A DNA stretch of 64,000 nucleotides from Aliidiomarina maris (GCF_003987335.1 NZ_PIPK01000005.1:1-64000), one strand, 5' to 3'; positions 8,322 to 17,147 are shown, counted from the first letter of the stretch. Translations and numbers: made by a program. Notes: a model not told the origin generated them from the letters alone.

Positions 8322-8351
8322 ACGATACTTTATCTATGTTTACATGTAAAC
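8322..8351 (-). promoter_or_regulatory. Candidate promoter and 14-bp palindromic operator of the methyltransferase operon
   Basis: GTTTACATGTAAAC at 8338-8351 is a perfect 14-bp palindrome. Read on the minus strand, TTTACA (8350-8345, within the palindrome) and TATCGT (8327-8322) are separated by 17 bp, a plausible sigma70 -35/-10 pair 40 bp or so from the ATG at 8281. A dimeric repressor on the palindrome would cover the -35. The RHH domain fused to the methyltransferase is the obvious candidate for that repressor. The palindrome is directly visible; promoter and operator functions are inferred. Confidence 0.5.
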
Positions 8352-8362
8352 GTGTTATTTTT

Positions 8363-8459
8363 GTTTGACCAGTTTGACCAGTTTGACCAGTTTGACCAGT
8401 TTGACCAGTTTGACCAGTTTGACCAGTTTGACCAGTTTGACCAGTTTGACGAGTTTGAT
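8363..8459. repeat. Tandem array of nine GTTTGACCA repeats plus two degenerate units
   Basis: Nine identical, contiguous 9-bp units GTTTGACCA occupy 8363-8443. A one-base variant GTTTGACGA (8444-8452) and a partial GTTTGAT (8453-8459) follow. The array starts 12 bp beyond the palindrome, on the upstream side of the probable methyltransferase promoter. Every unit contains TGA on the plus strand. The minus strand is open only as an Ser-Asn-Trp repeat with no start site or family resemblance, so I treat it as non-coding. The identity of the units suggests recent slippage; possible roles are a binding array for a regulator or a variable-length expression switch. Confidence 0.9.
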
Positions 8460-8717
8460 CGGATTTGGCAATGATCTGTTGACGTTAGGTGGATCGAATA
8501 GTCTCCTATATCAACTGTGAAATGAATAGCGATCGGTTTACTAAACGCCAAGGTTTAATCCCCGGAAAACCGGAGCAGTTGTTAGTAGAAAATTCCGCTA
8601 AGCTAAAGCAAAGAGGTTCTCTATGCACAAATCACAATACACAGTGTAGTGGCATAGTTAATTTGGCCACCTGATTAGAGCTGTTATGATGGCAGCATAG
8701 CAAAATTAGTTGACAAA
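8460..8717. other. Non-coding stretch between the repeat array and the decayed IS3 element
   Basis: I see no gene, terminator or clear inverted repeat here. A 10-bp word TTTACTAAAC (8537-8546) recurs at 1917-1926 beyond the far end of the operon. The left terminus of the following IS3 remnant must lie between about 8640 and 8717, but I could not pair it with a right terminus. Confidence 0.4.
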
Positions 8718-9024
8718 ATGACAAAAAAAACCGTCCTAGCTTCAGCCCAGAATTTAGACTGGAAACAGCACAGTTAGTCGTCAACCAGGGGTATTCTCAC
8801 AAGGAAGCCACCGATGCCATGGGCGTTGGGTATTCCATGCTGACTAAATGGGTCAAACAGTTGCGTGAAGAGCGTGCTGGCAAATCCCCGAAAGCCAGCC
8901 CAATGACGCCTGAGCAAGTTGAAGTTCGCGAACTTAAGAAGCGCGTCGAACGCCTTGAACTGGAAAAAGACATATTAAAAAAGGCTTCAGCTCTGTTGAT
9001 GTCGGACTCCATGAAACACTTGCG

Positions 9025-9028
<4 letters not shown>
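8718..9028 (+). pseudogene. IS3-family OrfA with a frameshift in its A-run
   Basis: From the ATG at 8718 the frame reads MTKK and then closes. The true protein ([20 protein letters not shown], then [18 protein letters not shown]) is in the next frame from just after a run of eight A residues, and a ninth A would restore it. The product is the HTH plus leucine-zipper OrfA of IS3 elements. An A6G slippery heptamer at 8987-8993 matches the family's programmed -1 frameshift site. Slippage in the A-run during replication, or a sequencing error there, are both possible causes. OrfB is broken by several other lesions, so the element is dead either way. Confidence 0.75.
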
Positions 9029-9884
<856 letters not shown>

Positions 9885-10054
9885 CCCATTTTAATGGAAA
9901 TCTCATCGATGTCATGGTTCTATTTTTGGGGGAGAGGTCAGTGGGTGAAACCTGTCCAGTTTGTAACCTAGGAAAGATCCAACCCCAGCCGGATTTAGGT
10001 ATTCTTGAACCCATGCTTTGATTTTGAACATTTCTATTTATTTAGACTAGCCAG

Positions 10055-11761
10055 CTAACCAAACCCCCAAACCACAGCCCCGCGCTGGAACACGGCGACT
10101 TCGGCCTTTCGCTTCATATGGTCAAACAGCGGTTTTTCCCAATACCGTGGCGAAAATTCGCCTAAGGTGCGGGTGACTTCAAATTCGAATAGCTCTGGTT
10201 CGGCGCTGTGGACGAATTGCCAGTTGTCGATAATGCGGTCCATGGCGTCGAGTAGCAGTGCATTACTGGGTATTTGGTCACGCTTTTGATTGTTTATGCG
10301 TTTGTGGCTGGGTAGTAGGTTCCATAAATCGTTGTTTTGCCACAGGCTATAGGGTAACGCGTGGTCGACGTCCATATTCGTGGTAGTTAATGCCTTTTCG
10401 CTCCATACACAGCGCAGATCGGGACTATTCAGGTATATTTTACGCGCAATACTTTGCTCGCGGGCGACATCGGGCTTCACTAGCAGACGTTCGAGTACGC
10501 GGCCTATGGTGACATGGGGCAGGGTTGCCCCGAATTGGCGGCATAATTCGGCCCAGCGCATTATTAAAGAGTCGCGCACCCAGTAGCCTGTAAGGCAAAA
10601 TTCCAGCCACAAATCAGCTTCGACGACAATACGGTCGCTGGCTTTATCGTGGGCAAACATATCACCGCCGCTGGCGAATTTGACTGGTCCGGTAATGATC
10701 GCATGGCGAATTTTCTTTAGGGTACGCTGCAGTTGCTGGCTGATTGGTTTAGGTAACTTGCCTGCTTTCCATGTCAGCATAAACACCGAAAACAGCGCTT
10801 GGCCGCTACGATCAGCAATACCAAAGTGCACACTGGCATCGGAAATTAAGCTGCTTAAATGCGTGCGAAAACTGATATAGCTAGTGCCTTTGGTTTCGGC
10901 GTTGCTCTGGGGTATCAGCTCTGGCGTGGCGATAAGCGGCCAGTAATAGGCTAACCATAGTTCGGCGATTCGCATCACGGGAATGGCGATGGTGCCGTTA
11001 GGGTTCCAATCGACGGCGTGGTCGTCTTGTTCCGCCACGTCGCAAAAAGCACGTAGCAACGCTAGTTTGTAGGTGGCACTTTTGCGGTCGTTACGCAGCA
11101 CAGATTCGATACGGTCTAACGGTTTGCCAATCGCGGAGCGGCGAACAAACAGTAGTGTATGCCAGCTGGTACCCGCGCGACCTAAGGCATCATCGCTGAC
11201 ATGCTCGCTAATGCAATCAAATGCCAAGCGTTTGCATAATAGCTTCAATTGCTCTGGGGTAATGGGGTTGAACAAGCGGCCTTCGGGGTCGCGGTGTTGC
11301 TCATCAATGTCGGGGCGCGCGGCGGGTATTGATATCAGCAAGCGCCCTTGTTCTACCAATAGGTCGCGCAGCGCCAATATAGCGTCGAACAATTGATTGT
11401 GTGGCAGGTGCATCAGCACCGCAGAACATAGCACGCCGTCATATTTTTGATAGCTGGTGACACCGCTCGGCAAACTGCCTTCAAATAAGCGGCCTTGCAA
11501 ATGGGGGTGCTTGGCGATAGCAATCTCGCGCAATTCAGCGACGGGCTCTGCGCCATAGGCGTCAAAACCGTGGTTGAGTAGTTCGCGTAAGTCACGACCG
11601 GAACCTGCACCCACATCAAGCACTTTACTGCCTGGTAAAAACGCGTTGCTAAAGTGCGCGGCAACGCCGCTCTGCGCTACCTGCTCGTAGCGTTCAAAAA
11701 TCGCTTCGGCGTGGGTGGCGTAATATGCAAGTGTGCGGTTGTCGATGGCCTGCATGTTCAT
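10055..11761 (-). CDS. SAM-dependent methyltransferase fused to a C-terminal HNH endonuclease domain
   Basis: 568 residues. The N-terminal ~210 residues form a class I SAM-methyltransferase: motif I KVLDVGAGSGRDLREL (about 46-60), an acidic residue at GAEP (about 70), and an LCSAVLMHLP strand typical of small-molecule or protein methyltransferases. No DNA-methylase catalytic motif (PCQ or DPPY) is visible. A ~240-residue helical middle follows. The C-terminus carries an HNH motif: DVDHALPYSLW then NNDLWNLLP and NNQKRDQIPS (about 464-500), matching the DH-x-P, N and H/N-x-K pattern of HNH nucleases. The fusion lies between IS debris and an Mrr-like nuclease gene, so defence or DNA processing is plausible but unproven. 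It is probably its own transcription unit, divergent from the Mrr-like gene. Confidence 0.8.
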   Translation of the reverse strand: MNMQAIDNRTLAYYATHAEAIFERYEQVAQSGVAAHFSNAFLPGSKVLDVGAGSGRDLRELLNHGFDAYGAEPVAELREIAIAKHPHLQGRLFEGSLPSGVTSYQKYDGVLCSAVLMHLPHNQLFDAILALRDLLVEQGRLLISIPAARPDIDEQHRDPEGRLFNPITPEQLKLLCKRLAFDCISEHVSDDALGRAGTSWHTLLFVRRSAIGKPLDRIESVLRNDRKSATYKLALLRAFCDVAEQDDHAVDWNPNGTIAIPVMRIAELWLAYYWPLIATPELIPQSNAETKGTSYISFRTHLSSLISDASVHFGIADRSGQALFSVFMLTWKAGKLPKPISQQLQRTLKKIRHAIITGPVKFASGGDMFAHDKASDRIVVEADLWLEFCLTGYWVRDSLIMRWAELCRQFGATLPHVTIGRVLERLLVKPDVAREQSIARKIYLNSPDLRCVWSEKALTTTNMDVDHALPYSLWQNNDLWNLLPSHKRINNQKRDQIPSNALLLDAMDRIIDNWQFVHSAEPELFEFEVTRTLGEFSPRYWEKPLFDHMKRKAEVAVFQRGAVVWGFG

Positions 11762-11946
11762 CCCTTCGCAGTTTTATATCTAATAGTGCAGCGCACGTAT
11801 GGTTCAGCAGCAAGTTGCTCAAATGAGCACAATATTGCAGCTCAGTTATACCATTGATAGGCTTGGAGCAGCTAACTTTACACCCACTTGCCAAACTAAA
11901 CCAAACTGGGCACTATTTAAGCGTTACTTTCACGGAAGATACTACT

Positions 11947-12801
11947 ATGGCTCGCTCGAACCTTCTTGGCGATACCTTTGAACTCGCGCGGCGCATACCG
12001 GTGTGGTTTAGCGTTGTTCTGGCTGGGTTGCTCTATTTTACGGTGCCTAGGTTATATGTCGCGTTCTCTGCGGGTTTCGATGAGCCGCTTACTCAGGCGC
12101 TTTTCGATGGCTTCCAGATTTTTGTAACGCTGATTCTGCAATATACAATTCCCGCAATTTTACTCTTGGGCGCGTTTGCTTCTGTGATTGACCGTTTTAG
12201 GCAAGGCGCACTGCTGAAGCGTGCACGACATGCACCGAGCGAGGCTGACCCTTTCGCGTCTATCTCATGGCGTCAGTTCGAGCAGCTATGTGCGGCGTAC
12301 TTTCGTGAAAAAGATTACTTCGTGATTGAAACCCAAGGTGGTGCGGATGGTGGCGTTGATTTGAAGCTCCTGAAAGGCACGCAGGTGTTCTACGTGCAGT
12401 GTAAGCATTGGCGAGCCCGTAAAGTGCCTGTGCAGATGGTACGAGAGCTGTTTGGCGTGATTGCGGCCAAAGGCGCCGCTGGCGGCTACCTTGTTGCGTC
12501 CGGTGCGTTCACTAAAGAGGCCGAGCGTTTCGCCCAGTCGACGCAAATTAAGCTGGTTCGCGGCCAAGATGTGTTGAAAACTCGTCCAGAACAACCGCCA
12601 CACGATATCAACTTGCCTGTTTCACCTGTGCAAGCAACACCTGCCGCTTCACTACCTCAAATCACCTGCCCTGATTGCCAAAGCCCGATGGTGGTGCGCA
12701 CTGCTACGCGGGGCAACTATGCAGGTCGTCAATTTTACGGGTGTACGGCTTACCCACGCTGTAAATCCATCATTAACTTGCATGAAGATCTCCCATCATA
12801 A
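11947..12801 (+). CDS. Membrane-anchored Mrr-like restriction endonuclease with zinc ribbon
   Basis: 284 residues from the ATG at 11947, preceded by GGAAG. Two hydrophobic helices (about residues 15-37 and 55-80) come first. An Mrr-type PD-(D/E)XK domain follows (SWRQFEQLCAAYFREKDYFV, then GGADGGVDL, then YVQCKHW as the Q-x-K motif, and AKGAAGGYLVASG). The C-terminus is a topoisomerase-type zinc ribbon (CPDC...GCTAYPRC). Mrr proteins cleave modified DNA in some bacteria, but the membrane-anchored, zinc-ribbon form is widespread and its substrate is not established. The gene is 17 bp upstream of the DsbA-like gene on the same strand. Confidence 0.88.
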   Translation: MARSNLLGDTFELARRIPVWFSVVLAGLLYFTVPRLYVAFSAGFDEPLTQALFDGFQIFVTLILQYTIPAILLLGAFASVIDRFRQGALLKRARHAPSEADPFASISWRQFEQLCAAYFREKDYFVIETQGGADGGVDLKLLKGTQVFYVQCKHWRARKVPVQMVRELFGVIAAKGAAGGYLVASGAFTKEAERFAQSTQIKLVRGQDVLKTRPEQPPHDINLPVSPVQATPAASLPQITCPDCQSPMVVRTATRGNYAGRQFYGCTAYPRCKSIINLHEDLPS

Positions 12802-12818
12802 ATAACCAAGGAACCCCT

Positions 12819-13436
12819 ATGCGTACATTGATGTTTGCCCTCACGGCTCTGTTAGCTTTCGCTAGCACGCCAGTCAAAGCAATGGAATTTGTCGAAGGTC
12901 GACACTATCAAACCCTCGACACGCCGCGTACCGATGCGCCGTCGATTACTGAGTTTTTCTCGTTTTATTGTGCCAGTTGTTATCACCACCAAGCATTTAA
13001 CCAAATGCTGGAAGCGCGCTGGCCTGGGGTGTTGACGAAGTATCATGTTAGTTTTCTTGCGCCGCGCAATTTAGGCCCCGAAGTGCAGCGCGCTTGGGCG
13101 GCTGCGCAGTTGCTTGAAGTCGATAAAGAATTTGCTCAAGTTGTATTCGACCGCAACTTCGTCGCGCGTGACCAAGTCGCTTCGAGCACAGCTATGGAAG
13201 CTATTTTCGCAGATTTAGGCGTTAGTGCAGAGCGTTTAGAACAAACCATGGCGAGCTTTCAGGTTCGTAGCTTAAGCAACCGTATGGCGCAAGCGGAACG
13301 CAGATACCAAGTGTCGGGCACGCCAACCTACGTGGTGAATGGCCGCTATGTGATGGACAACCGCGGGTTTCGCAACAGCAGTGACTTCTTCGCTGATTAC
13401 CTTGCGCTGGCGGAATACTTGCTCGCCAAGCCGTAA
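12819..13436 (+). CDS. DsbA-family thiol:disulfide oxidoreductase with CASC active site
   Basis: 205 residues with a cleavable signal peptide (MRTLMFALTALLAFASTPVKA). The thioredoxin-fold active site is FFSFYCASCYHH, that is CASC rather than the CPHC of E. coli DsbA, and the cis-proline loop reads SGTPTYVV. The rest aligns with the DsbA helical insert (VSFLAPRNLGPEVQRAWAAA). It should act in the periplasm introducing or shuffling disulfides. The changed dipeptide between the cysteines is expected to alter redox potential. An AAGGAAC ribosome site precedes the start. No dsbB is nearby. Confidence 0.9.
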   Translation: MRTLMFALTALLAFASTPVKAMEFVEGRHYQTLDTPRTDAPSITEFFSFYCASCYHHQAFNQMLEARWPGVLTKYHVSFLAPRNLGPEVQRAWAAAQLLEVDKEFAQVVFDRNFVARDQVASSTAMEAIFADLGVSAERLEQTMASFQVRSLSNRMAQAERRYQVSGTPTYVVNGRYVMDNRGFRNSSDFFADYLALAEYLLAKP

Positions 13437-13605
13437 ATTAAAGCTCTTTACTATAACATCTAAACACTGATACTTTATACATGCAAATAACAATGCGTGT
13501 ATGTATGGTATTTCTAGTTAAATGTCTGTATTTAATTAGTTTTTATAATTAGTTAAACCCTGCATATATAAATATAAAAAAGCTAATTGAGTAGCGGGAA
13601 TGCTG

Positions 13606-14991
13606 ATGACTGACATCGCTGCAAACATATTGTTAACATTAAGGGCGGGGCCTATGTCTGCGGCGGAAATCGCGGCAGGCTTACGGGTTAATGCTACGAC
13701 TGTGAGTCGGCAGTTGAACCGCTTAGGCCAGCGCGTAATTAAAACAGGGGCGGGGCGTTCAACGCGTTGGTATTTACCGCGGCCGTTGGCAGCAACTCAA
13801 GGTTTGCATATGCTGCCGGTGTACCGAGTGGACTTAGCTGGAACAGTGAGCAAAATTGCCCATTTGTATGCGGTATACCCAGCCGAGAGTTACCTTGTCG
13901 AATACTTTCGCGAAGGCAACACTGATCAACAACCAGAAACGATTGTGGAATGGACTTATTTTGAGTCGCTACCTTGGTGGTTGACTGACATGCGTCCACA
14001 AGGGTTCTTGGGGCGCTCATTCGCCAATCAATTGCGTGCAAAGGGCGAGTTAATTGACGCTGACCCGCGGACCTGGAGCGAAGACCAGGTTCTGTCGGTG
14101 CTTGCTGCCTACCCGCAAGACAGTATTGGCAATCTGCTTGTCGGTGAGCAAGCCTACCAAGCATGGCTATTGCGCTCTGAAACATTGCCGATGAGTGATT
14201 CAGAAGCTGCAGAGCGAGCTGAGTCTATTGCTCGCGGCGAGCATTTCAATTCCTCTGCGCAAGGAGAGCAACCAAAGTTCACAGCCTGTCGTGCTGGAGT
14301 AGAATGTATTGTTAAATTCTCAGGGCGCGTTGAGCACACTGCGATGGACACAGTGGCAAACCGATGGGCGGATTTGTTGCAGGTGGAAGCGCTTAGCTCA
14401 AAGGTTTTGAATCGCTCGCTACCTGATATCGCCGCAGATAACCGTAGTTTTCGCGAGAACGGTAGAACCTTTATGGCGTCTCGGCGCTTTGATAGGACGC
14501 TTCCGGGTGGTCGAGTTGGGGTGATATCACTTAGTAGCTTAGACGCTGAGTTTGTCGGCCAGGCAAACCAACCTTGGCCTGTCATTATGCAGGCGCTGGC
14601 GAACTCAAATGTTGTCACTGAATTGGCGCTGGTACATAGCAAAATAGTTTGGGCGTTCGGCCAGTTGATCGCTAATTCAGACATGCACTTGGGTAATTTA
14701 TCGGTACTCAATGAAGTTGGGCGACCTTACCGCTTAGCACCTATTTACGACATGCTACCCATGCATTTTGCGCCGACTTCTGCCGGTGACTTGCCAATGC
14801 AAACTCGCGCCATTGGGCTGTGCTCGCATGTAAGCAAAGTTCACTGGGAGCTGGCGTACCCGATGGCCATTGAATTATGGCAGCAGGTGGTTCAACACCC
14901 AGGCATTAGCGAGCACTTTAAAGTGCTCGCCCAACGCCAGTTGGAGGTGGTGCAAGACTTCGCAGCGGTTATCCACCGTATGGCAAATTAG
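13606..14991 (+). CDS. yjjJ: YjjJ-type solitary HipA-like kinase
   Basis: About 461 residues. I chose the ATG at 13606, which has GCGGGA six bases upstream; an ATG two codons earlier is possible. The N-terminus is a winged-HTH (SAAEIAAGLRVNATTVSRQL). The rest is a HipA-type Ser/Thr kinase: SSAQGEQPKF as the nucleotide loop, LIANSDMHLGNLSVL as the catalytic loop (Asp and Asn), and LAPIYDMLP as the metal-binding motif. This matches E. coli YjjJ (HipT-like), where the antitoxin-like DNA-binding domain is fused to the kinase and no hipB is needed. No hipB lies nearby. It is probably a growth-inhibiting or regulatory kinase; its target here is unknown. Its end overlaps the convergent mipA-like gene by 4 bp. 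Confidence 0.88.
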   Translation: MTDIAANILLTLRAGPMSAAEIAAGLRVNATTVSRQLNRLGQRVIKTGAGRSTRWYLPRPLAATQGLHMLPVYRVDLAGTVSKIAHLYAVYPAESYLVEYFREGNTDQQPETIVEWTYFESLPWWLTDMRPQGFLGRSFANQLRAKGELIDADPRTWSEDQVLSVLAAYPQDSIGNLLVGEQAYQAWLLRSETLPMSDSEAAERAESIARGEHFNSSAQGEQPKFTACRAGVECIVKFSGRVEHTAMDTVANRWADLLQVEALSSKVLNRSLPDIAADNRSFRENGRTFMASRRFDRTLPGGRVGVISLSSLDAEFVGQANQPWPVIMQALANSNVVTELALVHSKIVWAFGQLIANSDMHLGNLSVLNEVGRPYRLAPIYDMLPMHFAPTSAGDLPMQTRAIGLCSHVSKVHWELAYPMAIELWQQVVQHPGISEHFKVLAQRQLEVVQDFAAVIHRMAN

Positions 14992-15815
14992 AACACGTAG
15001 ATAAAACCGATACCGACTTCAGCTTCGTAGTTGCTGCGTGCTATTGGGCTTGAGCGCACGTCACTGCTGTAATACTCGTATAACGCTTCGCCGAATATTT
15101 GCCAATTACGGTTGATAATGTGTCGGTAATTATAGTTTGCGCCGATAGAGCGGAAACCGCCGCTCATATTGGTTTCCGCCAAACCGGAAGCCAGTGATTG
15201 CGCGGCGGTAATACCGAAGTCTTTATTGGCGAATTCACTGTCGTGAAATACTGCGACCAGGTTGAATTCATGGCCGGAGCCGTCCCACTTGTCACCGAAG
15301 CGGTGGCCAACCCCAAATAGGCCTAAATTACCGTTTTCACCGGTAACCACGCGGCCGACTAACCAAGTGCGCCAGTCGTTGGCAAATGCACGGCGCGCTT
15401 CGAGCACGACTTCTATGCCTTCATCACCGTCACCTAAGCCGTCTAAACGACCGTCGCTGGAATCACTTTCTTCCCGACCTTCGTCAAAGCCGACCAAGGC
15501 TTGCAATAGCCAGGTTTCATTACGTAAACCACGCCAGCCCAGAGCTTCGCCGGCAAAGAAGAAGATATTATCGCCACGGCGCCATTGCAGGGCACCGGCT
15601 GGGTCAAGTTCAAATTCGAATTCGTCTGAGCCTTCGTAGGCGGTTTCATATTCAACGCCAAGGCCTAAGCCTAAGCTCCAGCCGTCGTTACCACGGCTAA
15701 AATCGTCCAGCGACGGCAATGGCACCAGCGCGGTGCGCTCTTCTTGGGCCAACGCGGGTTGTAAACACATAGCGGTAGTGAGGGTTGCGAGCAGAAAGCC
15801 AGTTATCTTATTCAT
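14988..15815 (-). CDS. MipA/OmpV-family outer-membrane protein
   Basis: 275 residues with a signal peptide ending in QPALAQEE. The mature protein has the repeated amphipathic beta-strand pattern of an outer-membrane barrel (GWSLGLGLGVEYETAYEGSD opening, then alternating aromatic strands) and ends in IGFIYVF, the terminal-Phe signal for BAM insertion. MipA/OmpV proteins are scaffolds or porin-like barrels; a specific substrate cannot be assigned. It is a single gene, convergent with yjjJ. Confidence 0.85.
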   Translation of the reverse strand: MNKITGFLLATLTTAMCLQPALAQEERTALVPLPSLDDFSRGNDGWSLGLGLGVEYETAYEGSDEFEFELDPAGALQWRRGDNIFFFAGEALGWRGLRNETWLLQALVGFDEGREESDSSDGRLDGLGDGDEGIEVVLEARRAFANDWRTWLVGRVVTGENGNLGLFGVGHRFGDKWDGSGHEFNLVAVFHDSEFANKDFGITAAQSLASGLAETNMSGGFRSIGANYNYRHIINRNWQIFGEALYEYYSSDVRSSPIARSNYEAEVGIGFIYVF

Positions 15816-16041
15816 ACTTTGTATTCCAAACCTGTAGTCAGGTATATCAATTGGGTAACACCACGCCAGCGTGGCGATTGACTAATATATGCTGGAAGTT
15901 CAGTAATGGATTACAGCGGTTGAAAATATATCTGGGCAAGGCAACGAACGCGGGCTTAGGTGCATTTCTCGGTTTAATTAAACTTAGTTTTGCTGCTGAC
16001 GTATTAACATGACAAGACTCAACCAGCGCAGGAGAAAACCG

Positions 16042-16236
16042 ATGTCGCTCACCGATGAACAACTATTTAGTTGCCCGTATTGCATGGCAGACAACGCGAT
16101 TGAAGTTGATGCGATGAACGATATAGGGCAGCAGCAAATTGTGGATTGCCAAATTTGCTGTCAGCCGATTGAAATTACTGTGCTCGAGGGGTTTGACGGT
16201 GATTTTGAATTAATTGTGCGTACCGACGACGAGTAG
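16042..16236 (+). CDS. CPXCG-motif cysteine-rich protein
   Basis: 64 residues. The start at 16042 has a clear AGGAG site 8 bp upstream. The small protein has two zinc-binding pairs (CPYC and CQICC) and an acidic C-terminus, matching the CPXCG-motif family found widely in gammaproteobacteria. The function is unknown. The gene is convergent with the yjbQ-type gene, 7 bp apart. Confidence 0.85.
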   Translation: MSLTDEQLFSCPYCMADNAIEVDAMNDIGQQQIVDCQICCQPIEITVLEGFDGDFELIVRTDDE

Positions 16237-16243
16237 TGTGCGG

Positions 16244-16663
16244 TTAACTTGTTAAGGTCAACACTAAGCGTCGTGCCCCTGCGTTGTTGCGGTGTTCACA
16301 CAAATACACGCCTTGCCAGGTGCCGACATTTAAGCGGCCGTCGGTTACCGGCAGGGTAACTGAGCTGCCAAGTAAACTGGCTTTTAAGTGCGCAGGCATG
16401 TCGTCCGGGCCTTCGTCTGTGTGCAGGTAGTAGGGCGCGTTCTCAGGCACCATATGGTTGAAGTGGGACTCGAAATCTTGTCGTACACTGGGGTCGGCAT
16501 CTTCGTTAATGGTGAGTGACGCTGACGTGTGCTGAATAAAAACATGCAGTAAACCAGCCTCTACCTTGCCAAATTGCTGCAACGCCTGCTCAATGTCGCG
16601 GGTGATTAGGTGAAAGCCGCGCGGTTTGGGGCGAATGCTCAAGGTGGTTTGTTGAACTGGCAT
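16244..16663 (-). CDS. YjbQ/UPF0047-family protein (secondary thiamine-phosphate synthase-like)
   Basis: 139 residues, the normal size. Family hallmarks are GLLHVFIQHTSASLTINEDADP and the later GTWQGVYLCEHRN motif, whose histidines and acids form the putative metal/active site. Proteins of this family have weak thiamine-phosphate synthase activity, but the physiological role is unsettled. It stands alone on the minus strand. Confidence 0.92.
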   Translation of the reverse strand: MPVQQTTLSIRPKPRGFHLITRDIEQALQQFGKVEAGLLHVFIQHTSASLTINEDADPSVRQDFESHFNHMVPENAPYYLHTDEGPDDMPAHLKASLLGSSVTLPVTDGRLNVGTWQGVYLCEHRNNAGARRLVLTLTS

Positions 16664-16878
16664 GCAGCGGGCTCCTTGGTTATTTTTTAGATAATGGTTG
16701 ACTATATGTCAGATCAGCGTATTGTAGTCGGCGTTGGATAGCAAAATATGTTTTAGATCTTCACTTCGTAGCAGAATTATTCGTAATTATCTCCGTCCTG
16801 TCGTTTTAATACTTGGTTATTTTCCTTACCCAATGTAACTCAATTTTGAGCTCATTTTTTAATTTCAGGATATTTATT

Positions 16879-17088
16879 ATGTCTAATACTGTAACTGGTA
16901 CTGTAAAGTGGTTTAACGAAGCTAAAGGTTTTGGTTTTCTAGAGCAACAAGGTGGCGCAGACGTATTTGCTCACTTTAGCGCTATCAGCGGTAATGGTTT
17001 CAAAACCTTAGCTGAAGGCCAAGCGGTGCAATTTTCTGTGACTCAAGGTCCTAAAGGTCCTCAAGCAGAAAACATCGTTGCTATCTAA
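16879..17088 (+). CDS. CspA-family cold-shock protein
   Basis: 69 residues starting [20 protein letters not shown], with RNP1 (KGFGFLEQ) and RNP2-like (DVFAHFSAI) motifs of the single OB-fold cold-shock domain. It binds single-stranded RNA and DNA as a chaperone. The true start is 16879, with AGGA upstream, not an earlier in-frame ATG at 16813. The leader of more than 100 bases upstream is compatible with a cold-regulated 5' UTR, though no specific box was identified. A strong terminator follows. Confidence 0.95.
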   Translation: MSNTVTGTVKWFNEAKGFGFLEQQGGADVFAHFSAISGNGFKTLAEGQAVQFSVTQGPKGPQAENIVAI

Positions 17089-17099
17089 GCAAAGATTCA

Positions 17100-17147
17100 A
17101 TTAAGCTTCGGCTTAATCGCAAAAAACGCACCTAGGTGCGTTTTTTT
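17100..17147. terminator. Stem-loop with UUCG tetraloop followed by a rho-independent terminator
   Basis: ATTAAGC-TTCG-GCTTAAT (17100-17117) forms a tetraloop hairpin just after the cold-shock gene. The palindrome CGCACCTAGGTGCG with flanking A and T runs (17121-17147) is a classical terminator ending in seven T residues. The flanking A-run makes it able to work in both directions. Confidence 0.85.

Noticed and set aside
8363-8459. CRISPR array
   Set aside because: The 9-bp units are contiguous with no spacers, and no cas genes are present.
8330-8551. Minus-strand open frame made of Ser-Asn-Trp repeats through the 9-bp array
   Set aside because: It is only open because the 9-bp unit is a multiple of three; no ribosome site or family resemblance, and it covers the operon's promoter region.
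8489-8674. 61-residue plus-strand frame after the repeat array
   Set aside because: It has a GTG start, no ribosome site, and low-complexity composition; nothing suggests it is a gene.
9940-10020. Short CxxC peptide frame (VGETCPVCNLGKIQPQPDLG, ends at TGA) after the decayed IS3 element
   Set aside because: Only about 27 codons and no recognisable family; probably a scrap of another mobile element but not supportable as a gene.
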